Source: Chitinophagaceae bacterium | GTDB lineage: Bacteria; Bacteroidota; Bacteroidia; Chitinophagales; Chitinophagaceae | NCBI GenBank assembly: GCA_009996555.1 | Contig: JAACZX010000566.1 | Location: 1-5,108, forward strand | Direction: 5' to 3' | DNA length: 5,108 nucleotides | Made by a program: the position numbers and the translations under genes | Notes under the pieces: model-generated | The model's input: the letters and a program-made list of their open reading frames with translations, nothing else | Told to the model about the DNA's origin: nothing | Database searches by the model: none | Shown here: piece after piece, positions 1 through 5,064 of the stretch | Numbering within the stretch: the stretch's first letter is position 1 | Layout of the letters: every line of letters starts with the position of its first letter

Positions 1-2
1 AA

Positions 3-317
3 GAAAGCAATGTAGCGGTGTTCTTGTTGAGTTTAAAAGCAGGTAATGCCGGTCTTACATTAACCGCAGCCGATTATGTTTTCCTTTTCGATCCATGGTG
101 GAATACTGCTGTCGAAAACCAGGCCATTGATCGTACCCATCGTATCGGTCAGCAATCGCAGGTGTTTGCCTATCGCATGATCTGTAAAGACAGTATTGAA
201 GAAAAGATCATGAAGATGGCAGCAGGGAAAAAGAAATTGGCTGAGGATCTAATTACTGCTGAAGAAGGATTTGTAAAGAGTTTGACGCTGGATGATATTA
301 AGTATTTGTTGGAATAA
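3..317 (+). CDS. SNF2-family DEAD/DEAH helicase, C-terminal fragment (5' end outside window)
   Basis: This is the last 104 codons of a gene that begins upstream of the window; the frame is open to the window edge, so the GTG at 18 is an internal valine and not a start. The fragment holds the end of the second RecA-like lobe of a SNF2 ATPase. Motif V is seen as SLKAGNAGLTLTAAD (fragment residues 10-24), followed by DPWWN (30-34) and motif VI QAIDRTHRIGQ (40-50), which carries the arginine finger. The tail, ending FVKSLTLDDIKYLLE, is the usual C-terminus of bacterial SNF2 proteins, so the 3' end looks intact. The family couples ATP hydrolysis to movement along double-stranded DNA or displacement of bound proteins; in bacteria the exact role is mostly unknown. 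Motif V has GNAGL where GGVGL or GGTGL is more common, a mild variation. The N-terminal zinc-finger and ATP-binding lobes cannot be judged. Family assignment is firm, the substrate is not. Confidence 0.93.
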   Translation, partial: ESNVAVFLLSLKAGNAGLTLTAADYVFLFDPWWNTAVENQAIDRTHRIGQQSQVFAYRMICKDSIEEKIMKMAAGKKKLAEDLITAEEGFVKSLTLDDIKYLLE

Positions 318-320
318 AAG

Positions 321-360
321 TCTGAACCATGATTTGTTGGATTAAAGGATTTTTGAGATG
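321..360. repeat. Possible degenerate GGATT-type intergenic repeat remnant
   Basis: Just after the helicase stop, GATT recurs at 331, 340 and 348 (spacing 9 and 8), with GGATTAAAGGATTTTT at 339-354. From memory, intergenic spacers of Bacteroidota often contain arrays of such GGATT/AGATT units, and this stretch resembles a short decayed copy. It has no convincing stem-loop and no U-tract, so it is not called a terminator. The repeat interpretation rests on resemblance and would need a genome-wide match to stand. Confidence 0.3.
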
Positions 361-435
361 TTTTAATAGCTCTACTATCATTAGCCCAGACTCTTAGCTA
401 AGTTCAAAAAATGCTTAGTTGTTCATCAAGGCATT

Positions 436-463
436 CTCCCCTCCCAGGAGGGGTTGGGGTGGG
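436..463 (+). repeat. GC-rich palindromic repeat with G-rich tail, copy 1
   Basis: A perfect 7-base inverted repeat, CCCCTCC (438-444) and GGAGGGG (447-453), has a two-base centre. It is followed on the same strand by the tail TTGGGGTGGG (454-463). The architecture of palindrome plus one-sided G-rich tail is shared with four other copies in this window. This copy lies 40 bases upstream of the DUF4258 start and contains no stop codon in any of the six frames. It resembles REP-type elements in size and design. No transposase gene is present in the window, so any mobilising enzyme would act from elsewhere. Confidence 0.8.
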
Positions 464-503
464 TTTAACGAAAAAACAATATTATTGTACAGCAAATACG
501 CAC

Positions 504-962
504 ATGAAAAAAGCACTTCCTTTTCTCTTACTGATTCTATTGCTGCTGGCAGCAGTATTCATCCGTCGCTGCAACAGTAAGGAGCAGCTAACTGATAACG
601 ATAAACGAAAACCACGAACGGAAGATGTAACGGATAACGATCGTAAAACAGATAACCAGAAAACCAACCTGGATGTTTTTCGTGATCCTTCATCGGACTA
701 TTATTTTACCAAGCATGCACGTTGTCGTATGAAGTGCAGGCATATTACACAGGAAGAAGTAAAAGAAATTGTGCAGAAAGCAGAAGTGAATTATAAGAAG
801 AGTGAATTGGATGCAGCGCAAGGTCCCAAGTACGCATTGGAAGGAATTACATCGAGAGATAACCAGCGTGTACGCATTATTGTGGCACCGAAACAAAGGC
901 ATTTAACGATTGTAACAGTGATTGATTTGGAAAATGAGTGGGCGTGCCCGAGTTGTAAGTAA
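504..962 (+). CDS. Membrane-anchored DUF4258 domain protein
   Basis: A 152-residue protein of unknown function. Residues 1-3 are MKK, residues 4-20 form one hydrophobic helix (LPFLLLILLLLAAVFI), and RRC follows at 21-23. The sequence suggests an N-terminal membrane anchor or uncleaved signal: there is no lipobox and no clear signal peptidase site. Residues 24-58 are a hydrophilic linker rich in Asp, Asn, Lys and Thr, with TDN recurring three times. Residues 68-148 match the DUF4258 pattern known from Bacteroidota: KHARCRMKCRHIT (70-82), YALEGIT (110-116), RVRIIVAP and VTVIDLENEW. Cysteines 74, 78, 148 and 151 (CPSC near the end) could bind metal or form disulfides; this is inference. The frame is open upstream to ATG 411, but that extension runs through repeat copy 1 and would place 31 residues before the hydrophobic helix, so ATG 504 is preferred. 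The leader is A-rich with no Shine-Dalgarno site. Topology and partners are unknown. Confidence 0.82.
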   Translation: MKKALPFLLLILLLLAAVFIRRCNSKEQLTDNDKRKPRTEDVTDNDRKTDNQKTNLDVFRDPSSDYYFTKHARCRMKCRHITQEEVKEIVQKAEVNYKKSELDAAQGPKYALEGITSRDNQRVRIIVAPKQRHLTIVTVIDLENEWACPSCK

Positions 963-964
963 GG

Positions 965-993
965 CCCCACCCAACCTCCCCCAGGTGGAGGAG
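965..993 (-). repeat. GC-rich palindromic repeat with G-rich tail, copy 2 (inverted)
   Basis: It begins two bases after the DUF4258 stop. Read on the - strand it has the same order as copy 1: an imperfect palindrome (outer arms CCTCC 975-979 and GGAGG 987-991 on the + strand), then a tail reading GGTTGGGTGGGG. It is therefore inverted relative to copy 1, and the two tails point inward at the DUF4258 gene. In the mRNA it could form a 3' stem-loop protecting the end of the transcript, but no U-tract follows, so it is not a standard intrinsic terminator. Confidence 0.78.
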
Positions 994-1016
994 TAGCTAA
1001 GCACAAAGCTTACTTA

Positions 1017-1048
1017 TTTGTAGTTGTTGATAAATTAATACAGTTTTG
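1017..1048 (+). promoter_or_regulatory. Candidate Bacteroidota-type promoter upstream of plsC
   Basis: TTTG at 1017-1020 is followed 18 bases later by TA at 1039-1040 and TTTTG at 1044-1048. This approximates the Bacteroidota primary sigma pattern TTTG - about 19 bases - TAnnTTTG, except that the -7 box carries an extra base between TA and TTTG. If used, it would give a leader of about 100 bases containing repeat copy 3. The region is AT-rich, so a chance match is quite possible. Confidence 0.22.
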
Positions 1049-1117
1049 AAATTTGATGATAAACGAAAAGAAGATGATGTGGAGGGATAATTTTTTGAAT
1101 AGGAGTATGCTGCACCG

Positions 1118-1155
1118 CTCCCTCTCTCTTCGGAGAGGGAGAAGGAGGGTGAGGT
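1118..1155 (+). repeat. GC-rich palindromic repeat with G-rich tail, copy 3, at the plsC start
   Basis: A perfect 9-base inverted repeat, CTCCCTCTC (1118-1126) and GAGAGGGAG (1133-1141), closes a six-base loop. The purine-rich tail AAGGAGGGTGAGGT (1142-1155) follows. Orientation is the same as copy 1. The tail contains a Shine-Dalgarno-like run and its last two bases are the first two bases of the plsC start codon GTG. The hairpin therefore ends exactly where the ribosome binding site begins. Confidence 0.8.
1142..1148 (+). promoter_or_regulatory. Repeat-derived Shine-Dalgarno site for plsC
   Basis: AAGGAGG lies five bases before the GTG at 1154 and decides that start. It is the only strong Shine-Dalgarno sequence before a gene in this window, and such sites are generally uncommon in Bacteroidota, which suggests it came with the repeat rather than being ancestral. 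Whether the ribosomes of this organism respond to it is not known from the sequence. GAGGG in this tail could also pair with CCCTC of the left hairpin arm, but the 9-base local stem should win and leave the site free. Confidence 0.5.
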
Positions 1156-1921
1156 GTTAAAGCCTTTCCAAATCCTTTACGTCATCTACGCCATGATCCT
1201 GTTTCTGATCATGATGTTGATTGTAGTACCGTTTGTACTCATTGCTTCTTTCTTCGGTAAGATCAAAGGGGGCAATGCGGTCATGCGGATTGTACATTAC
1301 TGGGCTGATGCGTGGTTGTTCATGATCGGTATTTATCACAAACGGATTGTTGAACAGGAGATCAGGAAACATCAACCGTATATTTTTGTGAGCAATCACA
1401 ATTCGTACATGGATATTCCGCAAATGCTGAAAGCGATCCGTCAGCCGCTGAGGATATTGGGTAAAGCAGAGATGGGAAAGATACCGGTGTTTGGTCTCAT
1501 CTACAATGCAGCCGTCGTCCCTGTGTTGCGTGGCAGCGCAGAGAACAGAACCAAAAGTGTAAAGACACTGCGTTCGGTATTGAGTAAAGAAATTTCTATC
1601 TACATCGCACCGGAAGGAACATTCAATATGACCGACAAGCCGTTGATCGATTTTTATGATGGTGCTTTTCGTTTGGCGATTGAAACCCAAACCCCCATCA
1701 AGCCGATGTTATTTCTGGATTCGGTTGATCGCTTACATTGGCGCAGCATTTTTTCATTAACTCCCGGCAAACTAAGAACCGTCTATCTCGAAGAAATTTC
1801 TCCCGAAGGTTTAACACCGTTTGATGTGCCCAAACTAAAAAAGCAAGTGTACGATTTAATGGAAGCGAAGTTGAAAGAATATAAGGTGAGCTGGATACCC
1901 CCATCCCCTAAAGGGGTGTAA
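1154..1921 (+). CDS. plsC: 1-acyl-sn-glycerol-3-phosphate acyltransferase (PlsC/LPLAT family)
   Basis: A 255-residue membrane-associated acyltransferase that most likely adds the second acyl chain to lysophosphatidic acid, giving phosphatidic acid for phospholipid synthesis at the inner membrane. A hydrophobic segment at residues 7-34 serves as membrane anchor. Motif I is NHNSYMD (81-87) with catalytic His82 and Asp87. GKAEMGKIPVFG (103-114) and VVPVLRG (121-127, Arg126) cover the motif II region. Motif III is APEGT (152-156) with Glu154, and motif IV is TPIKPM (180-185). All key residues are present. The GTG start at 1154 keeps the N-terminal segment expected for the family and follows a strong Shine-Dalgarno site; ATG 1193 would cut into the membrane segment. 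The last residues, IPPSPKGV, are encoded by repeat copy 4 and look like an acquired tail. priA follows after 44 bases on the same strand. Other lysophospholipid or ornithine-lipid acyltransferases share these motifs, so the exact acceptor is less certain than the family. Confidence 0.9.
   Translation: MLKPFQILYVIYAMILFLIMMLIVVPFVLIASFFGKIKGGNAVMRIVHYWADAWLFMIGIYHKRIVEQEIRKHQPYIFVSNHNSYMDIPQMLKAIRQPLRILGKAEMGKIPVFGLIYNAAVVPVLRGSAENRTKSVKTLRSVLSKEISIYIAPEGTFNMTDKPLIDFYDGAFRLAIETQTPIKPMLFLDSVDRLHWRSIFSLTPGKLRTVYLEEISPEGLTPFDVPKLKKQVYDLMEAKLKEYKVSWIPPSPKGV
1897..1917 (-). repeat. GC-rich palindromic repeat with G-rich tail, copy 4 (inverted), at the plsC stop
   Basis: On the - strand it reads as a CCCCTTTAGGGG core, then AT, then GGGGG. 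On the + strand the core is CCCCTAAAGGGG at 1905-1916, preceded by CCCCC at 1898-1902. It encodes the last residues of PlsC, and the TAA stop begins two bases after it. It is the same subtype as copy 5 (identical 12-base core), in opposite orientation. Confidence 0.78.
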
Positions 1922-1965
1922 ATACACACTCCAGTATTCTCCATCTTCCCTAATTTTATCAGTTC

Positions 1966-4479
1966 ATGAACTTATTTGCTGACGAAAATAACAGCGCAGA
2001 TAAACCTGCGGAGTCTTTTTCCCCCTTTAGGGGGGCAGGGGGCTACGCTGAAATTATCATACCACTCGCTCTTCCCAAAAATTATACATGGAGCATTCCC
2101 GATCGTTTGCTGGAGCAGGTGCGTGTGGGTGTGCGTGTGGAAGTGGAGCTTCGCAAGAAACGGTATGCAGGTGTCATCAAAACATTACATAACGATAAAC
2201 CGGCGGCATTCGATCCGAAATTTATTCTAAACGTGCTGGATGTGGAGCCCATCATTCATGAGGAGCAGTTGAAGTTATGGGAGTGGATCGCCAATTATTA
2301 TTTGTGTACAGAAGGTGAGGTGATGGCCGCTGCATTGCCTGCGCATTTCAAGCTCAGCAGCGAAACTATTTTATTGTACAACGAAGAGATTGGTGAAGAT
2401 TTTTCTACACTCGATCATGATGAGTATTTGCTGGCAGAAGCATTGCTGATACGAAAGGAGCTGAAGTTACCTGAAGTGCAGCAGATATTGGATACATCGC
2501 ATGTATATCCTGTTGTAAAACGGTTGATCGAAAAGCGTGTTTGTTTTGTGTGGGAATCGTTGAAGGAAACGTACTCAGCTAAGAAAGAAACATTCGTCTT
2601 GCTCAATCCGCAATACGATAATGAAGATCAGCTGAGCGAATTGCTGAACAACTGGAGCCGTGCACCCAAGCAAATGGAACTGCTGTTAAGCTATCTACAC
2701 TTAATAAAAACAGAAGGTGAAGTTAGTAAGCCTGCTTTGTTGAAAAAGAGTAATGCCAGTGATGCACAGTTGAAAGGATTGGTGGATAAAGGCATTTTGT
2801 TTTTAGAAAAACGTGCAGTGGATCGTTTGCTCAACCTGCCAAGAAATATTTCCATCGACTTTGAATTAACGCCTGCACAGCAAACAGCGTTGCAACAGAT
2901 CAGAACTTCATTTGAAACAAAGCCTGTTTGTTTATTGCACGGAGTTACCGGCAGTGGTAAAACGCAACTCTACATTAAACTCATTGAAGAATATATCCGC
3001 AAAGGGAAACAGGTATTGTACCTGTTGCCGGAGATCGCTTTAACAGCACAGATCATCCGCAGGCTGCAAAAACATTTTGGAGGTTACATTGGTATTTATC
3101 ACAGCAAGTTCAACCAGAACGAACGCATTGAAATCTGGAACAAGATCAGGAGCGGTGAAATGAAAGTGGTGCTGGGTGCTAGAAGTTCGTTGTTTCTTCC
3201 GTTTGCTGATCTTGGCTTAATTGTGTGTGATGAAGAACATGATCCGAGTTACAAACAGCAACAGCCTGCACCACGCTACAATGCACGTGATGCGGCTGCC
3301 TACTATGCAACCGTGTTTGCTGCAAAAATGTTGATGGGCAGCGGTACGCCTTCGGTTGAAACGTATTACAATACACAAACAGAAAAATATGGTTTGGTTG
3401 AATTGATGGAGCGTTTTGGAGAAGGCCAGTTGCCAACAATTGAATTGGTTGATACCAAACCGTTGTTTAAGCAAACAAAAGAAAAAGTAATGATCGCTCC
3501 TGCTTTGCAGGAAGCCATTGAAAAATCGTTGGCGAAAGACAGACAGGTGATCCTTTTTCAAAACCGCCGTGGTTATACGCCGCACCAGGTTTGTAAAACC
3601 TGCGGCTGGATTCCGCAATGCCGTTATTGCGATGTGAGCTTAACTTATCACAAGTTCAAGCATAAACTGCAATGCCATTACTGCGGCACAGTCTACCCAA
3701 CAGTCTCTACTTGCGAAGCATGCGGCAGTCACGATTTTATGCAGCACAACTTTGGCACCGAAAAAGTGGAAGAGCAATTGCAGGAAATGTTTCCCAAAGC
3801 AAAGATTGCACGCTGGGATTATGATACGGTGAGTGGTAAAACTGCACATGATCAACTCATTCAGCAATTCGAGCAACACCGCATTGATATTTTAGTGGGC
3901 ACGCAAATGGTGGTGAAGGGTTTGGATTTTGAGAAGGTAAATCTTGTCGGTATTCTTGATGCAGATAGTTTATTGAGCTTCGCTGATTTCCGTGTGAATG
4001 AACGTGCTTTTCAATTGATGGAGCAGGTGAGTGGAAGAGCCGGACGAAAAGATGCCGATGGACATGTAATGATACAGGTGGCGAATACCAATCATCCTGT
4101 GTTACAGTTTGTAAAAGCACATGATTACAAATTATTTTTCTCTGTTGAGTTGCAGGCAAGGCGACAGTTTTATTATCCGCCGTTTACACGCATTATACAG
4201 ATCACGTTTAAGCATAAGCAAAAAGAAACCGTAGAAGCGGCTGCACAAATGGTAGGCGAAAACATGCGGCCATTGTTTGCCAATTATATGGTTGGCCCGG
4301 CCGAACCGGTGGTGAACAGGGTGCGTAACCAGTACATCATGGAACTGGTACTGAAGCTGCCGAAAGATGCACAACTGATACATCAGTGCAAAGAGATGAT
4401 CCATAACCAGGTGGTGATGTTGCATAATCATCCCAATTTTAAAAGTGTGGTATTGATTGCGGATGTGGATGCGATGTAA
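1966..4479 (+). CDS. priA: Primosomal replication restart helicase PriA
   Basis: An 837-residue superfamily 2 DNA helicase that recognises stalled or repaired forks and recombination intermediates and reloads the replisome. The 3'-end-binding domain is at about 27-115 (YAEIIIPLALPKNYTW). A linker and winged-helix region follows to about 290. The helicase core begins with TPAQQTAL. Walker A is GVTGSGKT (326-333), motif II is DEEH (422-425), motif III is GSGTP (458-462), then VGTQMVVKGLDF from 644 and motif VI QVSGRAGR (687-694). The zinc region between the lobes has all eight cysteines: 543, 546, 552, 555, 570, 573, 583 and 586. The C-terminal domain is complete. E. coli PriA is about 730 residues; longer forms are usual in Bacteroidota. 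Start ATG 1966 gives MNLFADE; no better start lies before YAEIIIPL, and there is no Shine-Dalgarno site. Residues 19-26 (SPFRGAGG) come from repeat copy 5 and lie just before the first conserved domain, so activity should be retained. Confidence 0.97.
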   Translation: MNLFADENNSADKPAESFSPFRGAGGYAEIIIPLALPKNYTWSIPDRLLEQVRVGVRVEVELRKKRYAGVIKTLHNDKPAAFDPKFILNVLDVEPIIHEEQLKLWEWIANYYLCTEGEVMAAALPAHFKLSSETILLYNEEIGEDFSTLDHDEYLLAEALLIRKELKLPEVQQILDTSHVYPVVKRLIEKRVCFVWESLKETYSAKKETFVLLNPQYDNEDQLSELLNNWSRAPKQMELLLSYLHLIKTEGEVSKPALLKKSNASDAQLKGLVDKGILFLEKRAVDRLLNLPRNISIDFELTPAQQTALQQIRTSFETKPVCLLHGVTGSGKTQLYIKLIEEYIRKGKQVLYLLPEIALTAQIIRRLQKHFGGYIGIYHSKFNQNERIEIWNKIRSGEMKVVLGARSSLFLPFADLGLIVCDEEHDPSYKQQQPAPRYNARDAAAYYATVFAAKMLMGSGTPSVETYYNTQTEKYGLVELMERFGEGQLPTIELVDTKPLFKQTKEKVMIAPALQEAIEKSLAKDRQVILFQNRRGYTPHQVCKTCGWIPQCRYCDVSLTYHKFKHKLQCHYCGTVYPTVSTCEACGSHDFMQHNFGTEKVEEQLQEMFPKAKIARWDYDTVSGKTAHDQLIQQFEQHRIDILVGTQMVVKGLDFEKVNLVGILDADSLLSFADFRVNERAFQLMEQVSGRAGRKDADGHVMIQVANTNHPVLQFVKAHDYKLFFSVELQARRQFYYPPFTRIIQITFKHKQKETVEAAAQMVGENMRPLFANYMVGPAEPVVNRVRNQYIMELVLKLPKDAQLIHQCKEMIHNQVVMLHNHPNFKSVVLIADVDAM
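2021..2044 (+). repeat. GC-rich palindromic repeat with G-rich tail, copy 5, inside priA
   Basis: The core CCCCTTTAGGGG (2022-2033) is extended to CCCCC on the left and six Gs on the right, followed by CA and GGGGG (2038-2042). It is the same subtype as copy 4, on the opposite strand. It is translated as part of PriA; the frame in use reads TTT AGG across the core and so avoids the TAG contained there. The segment sits in the variable N-terminal leader, before the conserved 3'-end-binding domain. Confidence 0.8.
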
Positions 4480-4490
4480 CTAAGAAGTGT

Positions 4491-4516
4491 TTAAGGTTTG
4501 CATATATACTCCTTAA
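4491..4516. terminator. Weak inverted repeat in the convergent gap after priA
   Basis: TTAAGG (4491-4496) and CCTTAA (4511-4516) form a 6-base AT-rich stem with a 14-base loop, in the 55-base gap between the convergent stops of priA and the small secreted protein gene. It could act on both strands, but it lacks a GC-rich stem and a U-tract, so this is only a position-based suggestion. Nothing else is seen in the gap. Confidence 0.18.
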
Positions 4517-4534
4517 CTAATCAATGACACATGT

Positions 4535-5023
4535 TTATCCATAGCTGCTAATATAGATGTCGAAATATTCCTTAGTTGTGAGGTTTAATTTAAGACTGAA
4601 ATAGCATGCGCCACCATCAAAAAACATTGGAATGTTTTTTCGCCAATAGCCTCCATCCGTTTTGCACATACAGTTTATCCATACAAATTGATGACCTTTT
4701 TTGTCTGTTGCAAAAATTAATTGCTTCTTATAAGTCGTCATAATTTCTTTGACCCAATTTTCTCTCTCGTTTAAATGGATTTCGAAATAAGCACTATTGA
4801 TTGCTCTGATAAGTAATTCTTCAATTAAGCAAAGATCAATTTTGGGTAGAATAGGAGCAATATAGTCCTTATTGAAATGATATCCTTTAACAGAAAATGG
4901 AAGAATGACAATATTTGACGTGTCGGATAAATAATTTTTGCAAGTGTATGGGATAGTCTGTGCAAAAAGAGAATTGCAGGAATATAAAAGAAAAACAGAA
5001 ATGCAGATAAATAGATGTTTCAT
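4535..5023 (-). CDS. Small secreted protein of unknown function
   Basis: A 162-residue protein, convergent with priA. Residues 1-21 form a signal peptide (MKHLFICISVFLLYSCNSLF, then Ala21); cleavage before Gln22 gives the Ala-Gln junction typical of Bacteroidota exported proteins, leaving a mature protein of about 141 residues. LYSC at 13-16 resembles a lipobox only loosely (Tyr at -2), so a lipoprotein is less likely. The mature part has five cysteines: 28, 65, 118, 120 and 140. The C-terminal half carries VWINCMC (114-120), DGGACYF (136-142) and NLTTKEYFD (147-155). From memory, a similar WINC-C ... DGG-CYF ... NLTT pattern occurs in unnamed Bacteroidota proteins, but I know of no function. 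The frame is open to a TTG at 5059. ATG 5023 is chosen because it starts the signal peptide directly and follows an A-rich leader (AGAAAAC). The gene is visibly AT-richer than priA (two 60-base stretches counted at 30-32% GC). Confidence 0.72.
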   Translation of the reverse strand: MKHLFICISVFLLYSCNSLFAQTIPYTCKNYLSDTSNIVILPFSVKGYHFNKDYIAPILPKIDLCLIEELLIRAINSAYFEIHLNERENWVKEIMTTYKKQLIFATDKKGHQFVWINCMCKTDGGYWRKNIPMFFDGGACYFSLKLNLTTKEYFDIYISSYG

Positions 5024-5056
5024 GTTTTCTAAGTTCTCTTTTTTTGCTTTAGAAAT

Positions 5057-5064
5057 CAAGATTA
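5057..5064 (-). promoter_or_regulatory. Candidate -7 box for the small secreted protein gene
   Basis: On the - strand TAATCTTG matches the Bacteroidota TAnnTTTG box with one mismatch, and would start transcription roughly 25-30 bases before ATG 5023. No clear TTTG box is seen about 20 bases further upstream. The alternative TTG start at 5059 falls inside this box, which agrees with ATG 5023 as the start if the promoter is real. Confidence 0.2.

Noticed and set aside
18..317. A complete 99-residue protein starting at GTG 18
   Set aside because: The frame stays open to the window edge and the product begins in the middle of a SNF2 helicase lobe, so this is a gene fragment, not a small gene.
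393..402. Perfect palindrome CTTAGCTAAG upstream of the DUF4258 gene, with TAGCTAAG again at 994-1001
   Set aside because: It is short, only partly repeated, and not at a defined distance from a promoter; there is not enough to call an operator.
480..487. TATTATTG as a -7 promoter box for the DUF4258 gene
   Set aside because: One mismatch to TAnnTTTG and no TTTG at the proper distance; the upstream position is occupied by the repeat tail.
998..1012. Inverted repeat TAAGC-ACAAA-GCTTA after the DUF4258 gene as a terminator
   Set aside because: The stem is only five AT-rich pairs and no U-tract follows; in this AT-rich gap it is easily chance.
436..1155. The two or three flanking repeats as ends of an insertion sequence carrying the DUF4258 gene
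   Set aside because: No transposase is present between them, no target-site duplication is seen, and the copies differ too much to be terminal inverted repeats of one element.
1157..1690. Long open frame on the - strand opposite plsC
   Set aside because: It is a shadow of the acyltransferase gene: the + strand frame has all family motifs while the - strand product has no recognisable domain.
1951..1958. TAATTTTA as a -7 box for a separate priA promoter
   Set aside because: It misses the final G, has no TTTG box about 20 bases upstream, and would start transcription at or within the start codon.
436..2044. CRISPR array
   Set aside because: The repeats vary in sequence, alternate in orientation and are separated by whole genes, unlike the uniform direct repeats and short spacers of CRISPR.
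3217..3618. Open frame on the - strand opposite the priA helicase core
   Set aside because: It overlaps the Walker B to zinc region of a clear priA gene and its product shows no domain.
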